Below, in pieces: positions 1-8,368 of a stretch of 64,000 nt of DNA (positions within the stretch are counted from its first letter, which is position 1; the number at the start of each line of letters is the position of its first letter). Source of the stretch: Aquabacter spiritensis (GTDB lineage: Bacteria; Pseudomonadota; Alphaproteobacteria; Rhizobiales; Xanthobacteraceae); NCBI RefSeq assembly GCF_004346185.1, contig NZ_SMAI01000001.1:682001-746000 (forward strand), in the 5' to 3' direction. The notes beneath the pieces are model-generated. The model searched no databases. It was not told the origin of the DNA and worked only from the letters and a program-made list of their open reading frames with translations. A program made the translations under genes and the position numbers.

Positions 1-64
1 GTCTTCCCCGATCTTGAGACCTGGGGAAGTCTCAGCAAGTCTCGTGCCGGCAAAAGGAGGCAGA

Positions 65-82
65 GGCGGCCCGAAGGCCGCC
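65..82 (-). terminator. Hairpin after the BON gene
   Basis: A perfect 7-bp stem (GGCGGCC/GGCCGCC) with a CGAA loop lies about 20 bases past the stop of the leftward BON gene. Read leftward it is followed by a CTCC-TTTT stretch, so a weak intrinsic terminator is plausible. The T tract is short and not directly adjacent. Confidence 0.4.
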
Positions 83-103
83 CCCGTCATGCCCGCCGCC
101 GGA

Positions 104-1054
104 TCAGGTGTTCCGGCTCGAAATCGTGCTCGACTGACCCGGGGTGATGGCGGTCTGCTTTCCGGCCGCGCCCGTCGGGTCAGACTGGCTTGCGGTGGAT
201 CCGGGGGTCGTTCCGGTACCGCGCACCCGCACATTGTTCTGCACGTGCTGTACGCCGGAGACCTGCTCGGCGACATCCTCGGCGCGGCGCCGCTGGCGGC
301 GATCGGCGACCACGCCGGTGAGGGTGACTTCCCCCTTGGCGACACTGACCTCGATCTCCGAGGCGTCCACCAGCCCGTCATCGGTGAGCCGATCATTCAC
401 ATCCTCGCGCACACGGTCGTCGGAGCGCGCATAATTCTTCGGTCCTCGCCCGCGATGTTCGTCCTCGCGGCGGCGGCGCTCGGCTGCCTCGTCGCCGAAC
501 CAGGACGACACTTCGTCCGAAGCCCGATCCCAGAAACCGCGGTCATTGCGCTGATCGCGCTCCCAATCCGATTGCTGCGGACCGCTCATCCCCCATTCCT
601 GCCGCCCCCAGTCGGGACGCCCGCGGCGGCCTTCGTCACGGCCCCCGGACCGGCCATAACCGAAGCCGGAGGGTGGATAGGATCCAGAGCCGTAATAGCG
701 ATCCGGGTCGGAGGCGCCATACGCGTCGCGGCCGCGGCCATACTCCGACCGACTGCCCTCGAAACGGTCTTCGGTCCGGTCACCTTCCATGCCTGACCAG
801 GATCCACGCGCGCTGGACGCCCCGGCATCGCTGCCGTAGCTCGGGCTGCGCGACAAGGTGGGGCGTCCGGACTGATAGTCGGAGCCACGACCCTGCTCGT
901 CGCGATAACCACGGTCGCGACCATAGCCTGAGTGGTCTTGGTCGGCGGAATGAGTCTGGCCGCTGCGATAGCTGCGATCGTCACGCCAATTCGAGCGGTC
1001 ATCCTGTTCGTGGTCGCGCGCGCGATGCTCGTCGTTGCGCCAATTCTGGGCCAT
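104..1054 (-). CDS. BON domain / SWFGD-motif stress protein
   Basis: The precise role is unknown. The 316-residue product begins with about 180 residues of hydrophilic Arg/Asp/Gly/Tyr-rich low-complexity sequence. An SWFGD motif follows at residues 184-188 in a Trp-containing patch. A BON domain spans about 212-277, and a Thr/Ser/Gly tail ends the protein. BON domains usually bind membranes or other envelope components, but no signal peptide is visible here. AGGAGG lies five bases before the ATG, which supports this start. An EcfG-type promoter lies 50-75 bases upstream, so induction by general stress is likely (inference). SWFGD/BON proteins are widespread but little-studied in Hyphomicrobiales. 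Confidence 0.8.
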   Translation of the reverse strand: MAQNWRNDEHRARDHEQDDRSNWRDDRSYRSGQTHSADQDHSGYGRDRGYRDEQGRGSDYQSGRPTLSRSPSYGSDAGASSARGSWSGMEGDRTEDRFEGSRSEYGRGRDAYGASDPDRYYGSGSYPPSGFGYGRSGGRDEGRRGRPDWGRQEWGMSGPQQSDWERDQRNDRGFWDRASDEVSSWFGDEAAERRRREDEHRGRGPKNYARSDDRVREDVNDRLTDDGLVDASEIEVSVAKGEVTLTGVVADRRQRRRAEDVAEQVSGVQHVQNNVRVRGTGTTPGSTASQSDPTGAAGKQTAITPGQSSTISSRNT

Positions 1055-1103
1055 TCATTCCTCCTGCGATGGGCAAATCTCGTGCCCCCAGCCTCAGGGA
1101 TGA

Positions 1104-1128
1104 AACGCCTCCTCCGGGCCCGCGTTCC
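1104..1128 (-). promoter_or_regulatory. EcfG-type general stress promoter
   Basis: On the minus strand GGAAC (plus positions 1124-1128) is followed after exactly 16 bases by CGTTT (plus 1103-1107). This matches the GGAAC-N16/17-CGTT consensus recognised by the alphaproteobacterial general stress sigma factor EcfG. Transcription would start near 1097, giving a leader of about 42 bases before the BON gene. Confidence 0.75.
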
Positions 1129-1200
1129 TCTCAAAGCATTTCAACCTGCACAAATAATCTGCAAAACGTTAGAAATCAGGCAATATATCAATGCCTCTAA

Positions 1201-1227
1201 GGCTAAGCTAAAAGTTTAAGCTAAGCC
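1201..1227. repeat. Imperfect inverted repeat in AT-rich gap
   Basis: GGCTAAGCT and AGCTAAGCC flank nine AT-rich bases, forming near-palindromic arms with one mismatch. The element lies between the end of pncB and the promoter of the BON gene. It is an AT-rich pocket in a GC-rich region and could be a protein-binding site or an upstream element. No function can be assigned. Confidence 0.4.
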
Positions 1228-1276
1228 GTACGGCACGCCTCACTTTCCGGAATCTTTACCGCGTCTTTTCGCGCGG

Positions 1277-2569
1277 TCACACCAGAGCGGCGCGAGCCGG
1301 CTGCACCCCGACCTTGAACAAGCGCCGGTAGCGCTCGATCTCTTCGGGAGGGCCCATCGCCTTGGTGGGATTGTCGGACAACTTCACGGCCGGACGACCG
1401 TTCGCCGAAATCACCTTGCATACGATGGAAATCGGATCGAGCCCGCCGGCCGGTGCGAGGCCGCGGAAATCGTTGGTAAGAAGGGTGCCCCAGCCGAACC
1501 CGAGCCGCATGCGGCCGGAGAAGCGGGTGGTGATCCGCTCGACCTCTTCGACATCGAGCCCGTCGGAGAAAATGGCCAGCTTCTGGGTCGGATCCTGGCC
1601 ACGCGATCGCCACCAGGCGATGGCCTCCTCGCCCCCGTCCAGCGGATCCTTGCTGTCGATCCGGATGCCGGTCCAATGCGCCAGCCAGTCCGGCGCTTCC
1701 GCCAGAAAGCCGGTGGTGCCGTAGGTGTCGGGCAGCATGATCCGCAGATTGCCCTCGTAATCCTCCTGCCAATCCGCCAACACCTGATAGGGCGCGCGCA
1801 ACAAGTCCGCATCGGTGCGCGCAAGCGCGGCATAGACCATCGGCAATTCGTGGGCGTTGGTTCCCGCCGCCTCCACTTCTCTGCGCATTGCGATAAGGCA
1901 GTTGGACGTGCCGAGGAAATTCTCCCCCAACCCTTCGATCAACGCCTGCACGCACCAGTCCTGCCAGAGGAAGCCGTGGCGCCGCCGGGTCCCGAAATCC
2001 GCCAGATTGACCGTGCCGAGGGTCTTCAGGAACTGGATTTTCTCCCAGACGCGGGTCATGGCGCGGGCATAAAGGATCTGTAACTCGAATTTTCCGAGCC
2101 CTTTCAGCACGGCCCGCGAGCGCAATTCGTTGATGATCGCCAGGGCCGGAATCTCCCACATCGTGGTCTCGACCCACGGCCCCTCGAAAGTCAGCTCATA
2201 CTGACCGTCGCGCTTCTCAAGATGGTAGGCCGGAAACCGGAAACGCTCGAGCCAGGCAACGTAATCGGGCGAAAACATCTGCCGTTTGCCGTAGAACATG
2301 TTGCCGCGCAGCCAGGTGGATTCGCCGCGCGTGAGGCTCAGCGAACGGACATGGTCGAGCTGTTCGCGCAAATCCCCGACGTCGATGATGTCCGCCAGAC
2401 GCACATGCGCCGTACGGTTGTGAATTCCAAACGTCACCTGCGCGTCCGGATGGCGCCGGAAGATCGACTGGCCCATCAGCAGCTTGTAAAAATCCGTGTC
2501 GAGCACGGAGCGCACGATCGGATCGATTTTCCAGGTGTGGTTGTAAACGCGGGCGGCGATGTCGATCAT
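1277..2569 (-). CDS. pncB: Nicotinate phosphoribosyltransferase
   Basis: This cytoplasmic enzyme joins nicotinate and PRPP to form nicotinate mononucleotide, the salvage (Preiss-Handler) entry to NAD, coupled to ATP hydrolysis. The 430-residue product has the [11 protein letters not shown] start region and the GTNAHELP stretch. That stretch carries the histidine known to be phosphorylated in this family. The C-terminal FSDGLDVEE and GTLLTNDF segments belong to the phosphate-binding half. The frame extends 22 codons further upstream, but the ATG at 2569 before [16 protein letters not shown] matches the family start. The gene stands alone and is divergent from the diguanylate cyclase gene. Confidence 0.95.
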   Translation of the reverse strand: MIDIAARVYNHTWKIDPIVRSVLDTDFYKLLMGQSIFRRHPDAQVTFGIHNRTAHVRLADIIDVGDLREQLDHVRSLSLTRGESTWLRGNMFYGKRQMFSPDYVAWLERFRFPAYHLEKRDGQYELTFEGPWVETTMWEIPALAIINELRSRAVLKGLGKFELQILYARAMTRVWEKIQFLKTLGTVNLADFGTRRRHGFLWQDWCVQALIEGLGENFLGTSNCLIAMRREVEAAGTNAHELPMVYAALARTDADLLRAPYQVLADWQEDYEGNLRIMLPDTYGTTGFLAEAPDWLAHWTGIRIDSKDPLDGGEEAIAWWRSRGQDPTQKLAIFSDGLDVEEVERITTRFSGRMRLGFGWGTLLTNDFRGLAPAGGLDPISIVCKVISANGRPAVKLSDNPTKAMGPPEEIERYRRLFKVGVQPARAALV

Positions 2570-2920
2570 GGTCAACTCATCGGAACGCCGGCAGGCCCGG
2601 CCGCTCCGTGCAAGCAGCAAAGACGAGCGAATCACTTCGCCCCGGCAGCTTCACGCCGTTTTGGATTCCGCGCGCCCCGCCCATTTCCGCTTACACCATT
2701 CCCGCAAACGGCTCCACCGAAGCGGCCGGTGCGGTGCGAACTTCTTGCAATTCCAATGTCCCGTGTCCAAACAGACGCTCTCCGGCCTTGAAAGTGCCGG
2801 GGGCAGACCGTCGTACTGCGACGCCTCCGGCGTCCGCTCATCTGCCGTTCAGTTTGTGCTCGCTTGGATTGCTGCGAGCGCGTGTCCAGGCGGCGGGCTG
2901 GCGGGGGCGAAGCGGTGGGC
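2570..2920. other. Divergent intergenic region pncB / GGDEF gene
   Basis: These 351 bases separate two divergent genes and must carry both promoters. I found no convincing gene, hairpin terminator or named promoter motif. The open frames crossing it lack a ribosome binding site and continue in the wrong frame into the neighbouring genes. Confidence 0.5.
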
Positions 2921-4399
2921 ATGGAGAGGCAGATCGAAGGCGGCCGAGCCGCAGTCGAGACAGGCGATTGGGCCGAAGCGCTCCAGAGCCTCCGGCATCT
3001 TTTGGCGCTGGACGAATCCTGCCTGGACGTCCTGTTCGACCGCTACCTCGACGTCGCGTGTGCCACCTTCGGCCTGCGGGTCGGTGTGGTCGGCAAGATC
3101 GAGGGCGAAGATCTGCAATTTCAGCGGATCCTCGCCGACAGTCCGGTGCCGTTCGCGGCGGGCGACAGCCGGCCTCTATCCGCCCTGTTCGCGGCCGACG
3201 CTCTCCGGGCGGGAGCCAGCCTGCTGTGCCACGATGTCGGGGAAGACCCCATCCTGAGCCGGCATCCGCTTTATCTCGAAGGTCGGTTCGAGACCTATGC
3301 CGGCGCGCCGATCCGCGTGGGGTCGCGGATTTTCGGCATCCTCAGTCTGCTCGACCCCGCGCCGCGCGCTACGCCCTTCCCCGAAGAAGCCCGCGCCTTC
3401 CTCGACCTCCTCGCCGATACGCTCGGCCATGCGGTCGCGCGGCGAGAAATCGAAGCGGCGCGGCAATTGGCCGAAGAAAAAAGCCGGGAAGCCGCGGCCC
3501 TGTTCACGACCGCGTTCGCCAATGCACCGATCGGCATGGCGCTGGTGGGACTGGACGGCACGTTTCTCAAGGTGAACACGGCCGTCTGCCGCTTCCTCGG
3601 CTATTCGGAGGCGGACCTGCTGGGACGGACCTTCCAGTCCCTCACCTTTCCCGACGATCTTGCCGGGGATCTCTCCCTCATGCAGGGCCTGCTCACGGGC
3701 GAAGCAAAAGATTTCCAGATGGAGAAGCGCTATGTGCGGTCGGACGGCATGATCGTCTGGGGCCAGCTCAATGCGGCCTTGGTTTGTTTCGAGGACGGCC
3801 GGCCCCACTGCTTCGTCTCGCAGATCCAGGACATCAATCCGCGCCGCGCTTTGATGGCCGAACTGGACGTCCGCCGGCGGGAGTTGGAGGAAGCGAACCG
3901 GAAACTTCTGCAGCAGGCCGCGATCGATCCGCTGACCGGCACGCTCAATCGCCGCGCGCTGCGCCAGCGGCTGGACGAGGAAATGGCGCATGCGGTGAAG
4001 GCCGGCGCCCCACTCGCCTTCGTCATGGTCGATGTCGACCATTTCAAGGATTACAATGACCGTCACGGTCACCTGCAAGGCGACATCGCCCTCAAGAAGG
4101 TGGCGACCTGCCTGCGCGGCGCGGCGCGCGAAACCGACACGATCGGCAGATTCGGCGGCGAGGAGTTCATGCTGCTGTTGCCCGAGACGGGAGACGACAC
4201 GGCGAGGTTGATCGCCGAGCGGCTGCGCGAACGGATCGCAACCTCCGCTGAACTGCGCTGGCCCCTGACCGTCAGCGTCGGGGTCCATGTGTTCCACCCC
4301 GAGGGCAAGATCGTCCCGGTCGACCGGCTGATCGCGCTCGCCGACCTTGCGCTCTACAGGGCCAAGCAGCTCGGACGAAACCGGGTGGAGATGGCGTAG
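2921..4399 (+). CDS. GAF-PAS-GGDEF diguanylate cyclase
   Basis: The product is predicted to make cyclic di-GMP from two GTP. The 492-residue protein has a GAF-like sensor (about 30-160), a PAS domain (about 195-315) and a C-terminal GGDEF domain. The active site reads GGEEF at residue 412. RETD sits five residues before it, which is a complete RxxD inhibitory site for feedback by cyclic di-GMP. No transmembrane segment is visible, so the sensor is probably cytoplasmic and its ligand is unknown. The ATG at 2921 was preferred over one 57 bases upstream because the homology-like sequence begins there. There is no EAL domain or regulator next to it. Confidence 0.9.
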   Translation: MERQIEGGRAAVETGDWAEALQSLRHLLALDESCLDVLFDRYLDVACATFGLRVGVVGKIEGEDLQFQRILADSPVPFAAGDSRPLSALFAADALRAGASLLCHDVGEDPILSRHPLYLEGRFETYAGAPIRVGSRIFGILSLLDPAPRATPFPEEARAFLDLLADTLGHAVARREIEAARQLAEEKSREAAALFTTAFANAPIGMALVGLDGTFLKVNTAVCRFLGYSEADLLGRTFQSLTFPDDLAGDLSLMQGLLTGEAKDFQMEKRYVRSDGMIVWGQLNAALVCFEDGRPHCFVSQIQDINPRRALMAELDVRRRELEEANRKLLQQAAIDPLTGTLNRRALRQRLDEEMAHAVKAGAPLAFVMVDVDHFKDYNDRHGHLQGDIALKKVATCLRGAARETDTIGRFGGEEFMLLLPETGDDTARLIAERLRERIATSAELRWPLTVSVGVHVFHPEGKIVPVDRLIALADLALYRAKQLGRNRVEMA

Positions 4400-4498
4400 A
4401 TTGTTGCCGTGAGGGAACGAATGTACTTCCAATTCTTCTCATAGAAGCAAGTTCCGAACCGGCGTACTCCTCGACGCATCGAAAAAGGGGAGGATGCC

Positions 4499-6274
4499 AT
4501 GGCGCGCATGCGTGCGGTCGATGCCGCGGTCCGAGTTCTGGAGAAGGAAGGGATTTCGGTTGCCTTCGGCGTGCCCGGAGCGGCGATCAATCCGCTTTAT
4601 TCCGCCTTGAAGGCGCGCGGCTCGATCCGCCACGTTCTGGCGCGCCACGTCGAGGGGGCCTCGCACATGGCCGAGGGCTATACGCGTGCGGCCGCCGGCA
4701 ATGTCGGCGTCTGCATCGGGACGTCGGGGCCCGCCGGAACCGATATGATCACCGGCCTCTATTCTGCGCAGGCGGACTCGATCCCGATCCTCTGCATCAC
4801 CGGTCAAGCGCCGCGCGCGCGGCTCTACAAGGAAGACTTCCAGGCGGTCGACATCGAATCCATCGCCAAGCCGGTCACCAAATGGGCCGTTACGGTCCGC
4901 GAGCCGGCGCTGGTGCCGATGGTGTTCCAGCAGGCGTTCCACGTCATGAAGTCCGGCCGCCCCGGTCCCGTGCTGATCGACCTGCCGCTCGACGTGCAGC
5001 TCGCCGAGATCGAGTTCGACGCGGACACCTACGCCCCCCTTGCCGTCTACAAGCCCACGGCCACGCGCGCCCAGGCGGAAAAGGCGATGTCCTTTCTGCT
5101 CGACAGCGCACGTCCGCTGATCGTCGCGGGTGGCGGCATCATCAATGCCGATGCCTCGGACCTCCTCGTCGCCTTCGCGGAGACCGCAGGAATTCCGGTC
5201 ATCCCCACTTTGATGGGCTGGGGCACGATCCCCGACGACCATCCCCTGATGGCCGGCATGTGCGGCCTGCAGACGTCGCACCGCTACGGCAATGCGAACA
5301 TGCTGGCCTCCGATTTCGTGCTGGGCATCGGCAATCGCTGGGCGAACCGCCATACCGGTTCCGTCGAGGTCTATACCAAGGGGCGCAAATTCGTTCATGT
5401 CGACATCGAGCCGACCCAGATCGGCCGGGTGTTCGGTCCGGATTTCGGCGTCGTCTCGGATGCCAAGGCGGCGCTGGAACTGTTCCTGGAGATCGCCCGG
5501 GAGTGGAAGGCGGCGGGCAAGCTGCCGGATTATTCGGATTGGGCGGACGCCTGCCGCATGCGCAAGGCGACCCTGCTGCGCAAGTCGCATTTCGACGCCG
5601 TGCCGCTGAAGCCCCAGCGGGTCTATGAGGAGATGAACGAAGCCCTCGGCCGCGACGTCACCTATGTCACGACGATCGGTCTCTCGCAGATCGCCGGGGC
5701 GCAGTTCCTGAACGTCTACGTGCCGCGCAACTGGATCAATTGCGGCCAGGCCGGCCCGCTCGGCTGGACCTTGCCGGCGGCCCTCGGCGTGCGCGCGGCG
5801 CGTCCCGACGCCAAGATCGTCGCGCTCTCCGGCGATTACGACTTCCAGTTCATGATCGAGGAACTGGCCGTGGGCGCGCAGCACAAGCTGCCCTATTTAC
5901 ATGTGGTCGTAAACAACTCTTACCTGGGGTTGATACGGCAAGCACAACGCGGTTTCGAGATGGATTACGAGGTCTCGCTCGCCTTCGACAACATCAATTC
6001 GGAGGAGGCCGGCGGCTATGGCGTGGACCATGTGGCGGTGGCGGAGGGCCTCGGCTGTAAAGCAATCCGGGTGCGCACCCCGAACGAGTTCAAGGACGCC
6101 TTCGCCAAGGCCGAAGCCCTGATGGCGGAGCACCGGGTGCCGGTGGTGCTCGAATTCATCCTCGAACGGGTGACCAACATCGCGATGGGCGTCGAGATCG
6201 ACAAGATCATGGAGTTCGAGGAAATCCTCGATGTTCCGGCTGAGAAGGTGCGCCAGCCCGAGCCGGCGGAGTGA
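4499..6274 (+). CDS. gcl: Glyoxylate carboligase (tartronate-semialdehyde synthase)
   Basis: This thiamine-diphosphate enzyme condenses two glyoxylates to tartronate semialdehyde and CO2. The 591-residue product has the three-domain layout of the acetolactate synthase family. Residue 51 is valine, in ARHVEG, where almost all relatives have the catalytic glutamate. That substitution is the known hallmark of Gcl. The diphosphate-binding segment is near [15 protein letters not shown] lies five bases before the ATG. It begins a block with hyi, glxR and pyk in the same direction, which fixes the pathway. A strong hairpin follows the stop, so downstream genes may be expressed at a lower level. Confidence 0.96.
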   Translation: MARMRAVDAAVRVLEKEGISVAFGVPGAAINPLYSALKARGSIRHVLARHVEGASHMAEGYTRAAAGNVGVCIGTSGPAGTDMITGLYSAQADSIPILCITGQAPRARLYKEDFQAVDIESIAKPVTKWAVTVREPALVPMVFQQAFHVMKSGRPGPVLIDLPLDVQLAEIEFDADTYAPLAVYKPTATRAQAEKAMSFLLDSARPLIVAGGGIINADASDLLVAFAETAGIPVIPTLMGWGTIPDDHPLMAGMCGLQTSHRYGNANMLASDFVLGIGNRWANRHTGSVEVYTKGRKFVHVDIEPTQIGRVFGPDFGVVSDAKAALELFLEIAREWKAAGKLPDYSDWADACRMRKATLLRKSHFDAVPLKPQRVYEEMNEALGRDVTYVTTIGLSQIAGAQFLNVYVPRNWINCGQAGPLGWTLPAALGVRAARPDAKIVALSGDYDFQFMIEELAVGAQHKLPYLHVVVNNSYLGLIRQAQRGFEMDYEVSLAFDNINSEEAGGYGVDHVAVAEGLGCKAIRVRTPNEFKDAFAKAEALMAEHRVPVVLEFILERVTNIAMGVEIDKIMEFEEILDVPAEKVRQPEPAE

Positions 6275-6303
6275 CCGCGCCGCGCAAGAGCGGCTAGACT
6301 TCA

Positions 6304-6330
6304 CCCTCCGGTTCGCGCCGGAGGGTTCTT
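6304..6330 (+). terminator. Hairpin between gcl and hyi
   Basis: CCCTCCGG and CCGGAGGG form a perfect 8-bp stem around a six-base loop, followed directly by TTCTT. It lies 30 bases after gcl and 59 before hyi. The short T tract suggests partial termination or mRNA stabilisation rather than a full stop. Confidence 0.6.
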
Positions 6331-6388
6331 CGCGCCGGCACCAGGGGGCGCCGGTCGTGCGCAATCAAAAATTTCGGCGGAGAGGTTC

Positions 6389-7168
6389 ATGCCCAGGTTC
6401 GCAGCCAATCTCACCATGCTCTGGAACGAGATCGACTTTTTAGACCGGTTCGCCAAGGCGGCCGAAGCCGGCTTCACCGGCATAGAATATCTGTTCCCTT
6501 ATGCCTATCCTGCTGAGCAGCTTAAGGAAAAGCTCGACCGATACGGTCTTGTCCAGGCCCTGCACAATCTTCCGGCGGGCGATTGGGCCGGCGGCGAGCG
6601 CGGCCTTGCGGTGCTGCCGGACCGGGTCGGCGAATTCCAGGACAGCGTCGGCAAAGCCATCGCCTATGCCAAGGTGCTCGGCACCGAAACCTTGAACGTG
6701 CTGGTCGGCCTGACGCCGCGGGACGTGCCGGCGGAAAAGGTCCATGAGACGCTGATCGCCAATCTGAAATTCGCCGCCACGGAGCTGAAGAAAGCCGGCA
6801 TTCCCTTGGTCGCCGAGGCGATCAACACCCGCGATATTCCCGGCTTCCACCTCACCGGCACCCGGCAGTCGATGGCGCTGTTCGACGAGGTCGGCGCTGA
6901 CGACATCTTCCTGCAGTACGATATCTATCATATGCAGATCATGGAAGGCGACCTCACCCCGACGCTCCGGGCGTTGATGCCGCGGATCAAGCACATCCAG
7001 CTGGCGGACAATCCCGGACGCGGCGAGCCGGGCACCGGGGAAATCAATTATCCTTTCGTCCTCAACGCCATCGACGAAGCGGGCTATGCCGGCTGGATCG
7101 GCTGCGAATACAAGCCCAGGACCACGACCGATGCCGGCCTCGGCTGGCTGGACGCCTATCCGCGCTAG
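6389..7168 (+). CDS. hyi: Hydroxypyruvate isomerase
   Basis: This enzyme interconverts hydroxypyruvate and tartronate semialdehyde and works next to Gcl in glyoxylate use. The 259-residue product begins MPRFAANLTMLWNE, typical of Hyi. It has the TIM-barrel metal-site acids of the xylose-isomerase-like fold (VAEAINTRD, QYDIYHMQ, HIQLADNPGR, GCEYKP). GGAGAGG stands just before the ATG. It follows gcl by 114 bases and precedes glxR. A palindromic repeat begins at its stop codon. Confidence 0.94.
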   Translation: MPRFAANLTMLWNEIDFLDRFAKAAEAGFTGIEYLFPYAYPAEQLKEKLDRYGLVQALHNLPAGDWAGGERGLAVLPDRVGEFQDSVGKAIAYAKVLGTETLNVLVGLTPRDVPAEKVHETLIANLKFAATELKKAGIPLVAEAINTRDIPGFHLTGTRQSMALFDEVGADDIFLQYDIYHMQIMEGDLTPTLRALMPRIKHIQLADNPGRGEPGTGEINYPFVLNAIDEAGYAGWIGCEYKPRTTTDAGLGWLDAYPR

Positions 7169-7216
7169 AGCATGCACCGATCGGCTTCGTCGCGAACTGA
7201 TCGGATCAGACTCTAA
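7168..7216. repeat. Dispersed palindromic element, copy A
   Basis: Starting at the hyi stop, TAGAGCATGCACCGATC pairs with the reverse complement of GATCGGATCAGACTCTA at 13 of 17 positions. It also contains CTGATC-G-GATCAG. A similar layout, GAG-N3-TG-N2-CCGATC with CTGATCGG about 30 bases later, recurs at 13161. Both copies lie in intergenic DNA just after a gene. Confidence 0.5.
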
Positions 7217-7267
7217 GGCGCGACAGACCTTTCACCCGCCCCCGCGACGGGGCGGCATACGGACAAA

Positions 7268-7290
7268 GGCGCCAGAAGCGCCGCTTTTTT
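7268..7290 (+). terminator. Terminator or attenuator just before glxR
   Basis: GGCGC-CAGAA-GCGCC is followed by GC and six T residues, a compact intrinsic terminator. It ends only 14 bases before the glxR start codon and immediately upstream of the GGGGAGAG ribosome binding site. It either ends hyi transcripts or gates expression of glxR. Confidence 0.65.
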
Positions 7291-7304
7291 GGGGAGAGTC
7301 GAGA

Positions 7305-8183
7305 ATGAACGTTGGTTTCATCGGCACCGGCATCATGGGACGTCCCATGGCCGGGCATCTGATCGATGCCGGGCACACAGTGTTCGTCCACAACCGGTCG
7401 AAGCCTGCCCAGGAACTGATCGACAAAGGCGCGATCGATGCCGGATCCCCCGCCGAGGTGGCGCGGCGCGCGGACATCGTCATCACCATGGTCCCCGACA
7501 CGCCGGACGTCGAGCAGGTGCTGTTCGGCAAGGACGGCGTCGCGGAGGGCCTCTCGGCCGGGAAGACTGTGGTCGACATGAGCTCGATCTCACCGGTCGC
7601 GACCAAGGCCTTCGCCGAAAAGATCGGTGCGCTCGGCTGCGACTATCTCGACGCCCCGGTCTCCGGCGGCGAAGTCGGCGCGAAAGCCGCTTCGCTGACG
7701 ATCATGGTGGGCGGCACCGAAGCGGCGTTCGAGAAGGTGAAGCCGCTGTTCGAGAGATTGGGCAAGAACATCACCCTGGTCGGCGACGTCGGTGCAGGCC
7801 AGGTGACCAAGGTCGCCAATCAGATCATCGTCGCACTGACCATCGAAGCGGTGGCGGAAGGACTGGTCTTCGCCTCGAAAGCGGGCGCGGATCCCGCCAA
7901 GGTGCGGCAGGCCCTGATGGGCGGCCTCGCCACCTCGCGCATCCTCGAAGTGCATGGCGAGCGCATGATCAAGCGCACGTTCGACCCTGGCTTCCGGATC
8001 GAACTGCACCAGAAGGATCTCAATCTCGCTTTGTCCTCCGCGCGCGCGCTCGGCATCTCGTTGCCCAACACCGCGACCGCGCAGGAATTGTTCAATGCCG
8101 TCTCGGCCAATGGCGGCGCCAAGCTCGACCATTCCGCTCTGGTCAAGGCGCTGGAGATGATGGCCGGCCACGACGTGGCCTGA
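7305..8183 (+). CDS. glxR: 2-hydroxy-3-oxopropionate (tartronate semialdehyde) reductase
   Basis: The enzyme reduces tartronate semialdehyde to D-glycerate with NAD(P)H. The 292-residue product has the N-terminal Rossmann motif GFIGTGIMGRPMAGHL, the DAPVSGGEVGA substrate loop of beta-hydroxyacid dehydrogenases, and the catalytic lysine in GQVTKVANQ. The FRIELHQKDL segment fits the C-terminal helical domain. The open frame runs 73 codons further upstream through the terminator, so the ATG at 7305 with GGGGAGAG before it is the start. Its place after gcl and hyi favours this function over 3-hydroxyisobutyrate dehydrogenase, a close relative. Confidence 0.92.
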   Translation: MNVGFIGTGIMGRPMAGHLIDAGHTVFVHNRSKPAQELIDKGAIDAGSPAEVARRADIVITMVPDTPDVEQVLFGKDGVAEGLSAGKTVVDMSSISPVATKAFAEKIGALGCDYLDAPVSGGEVGAKAASLTIMVGGTEAAFEKVKPLFERLGKNITLVGDVGAGQVTKVANQIIVALTIEAVAEGLVFASKAGADPAKVRQALMGGLATSRILEVHGERMIKRTFDPGFRIELHQKDLNLALSSARALGISLPNTATAQELFNAVSANGGAKLDHSALVKALEMMAGHDVA

Positions 8184-8302
8184 CGCCGGGGATACCGGCA
8201 CCGCCCCGGCTGCGGAAGGATCGAAGGACGGACGGGGCGAAGCGGCAGGCAGGCTTGACGGCGTGCCCCCTCCCGCCCCGCCCATGAGAGCGGGAAAACC
8301 CT

Positions 8303-8317
8303 CCGGCCTTCGGCCGG
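8303..8317 (+). other. Hairpin between glxR and pyk
   Basis: CCGGCC-TTC-GGCCGG is a perfect 6-bp stem in the 185-base gap before pyk. There is no T tract, so it is unlikely to be a terminator. It may stabilise mRNA. Confidence 0.35.
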
Positions 8318-8368
8318 GGAGAGAGAGCGGACGGCCCACACCATCCATCGGAATTCAAGGGGAAAGCC

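Noticed and set aside
7305-8183. 3-hydroxyisobutyrate dehydrogenase instead of tartronate semialdehyde reductase.
   Set aside because: The families are close, but the gcl-hyi context decides for glxR.
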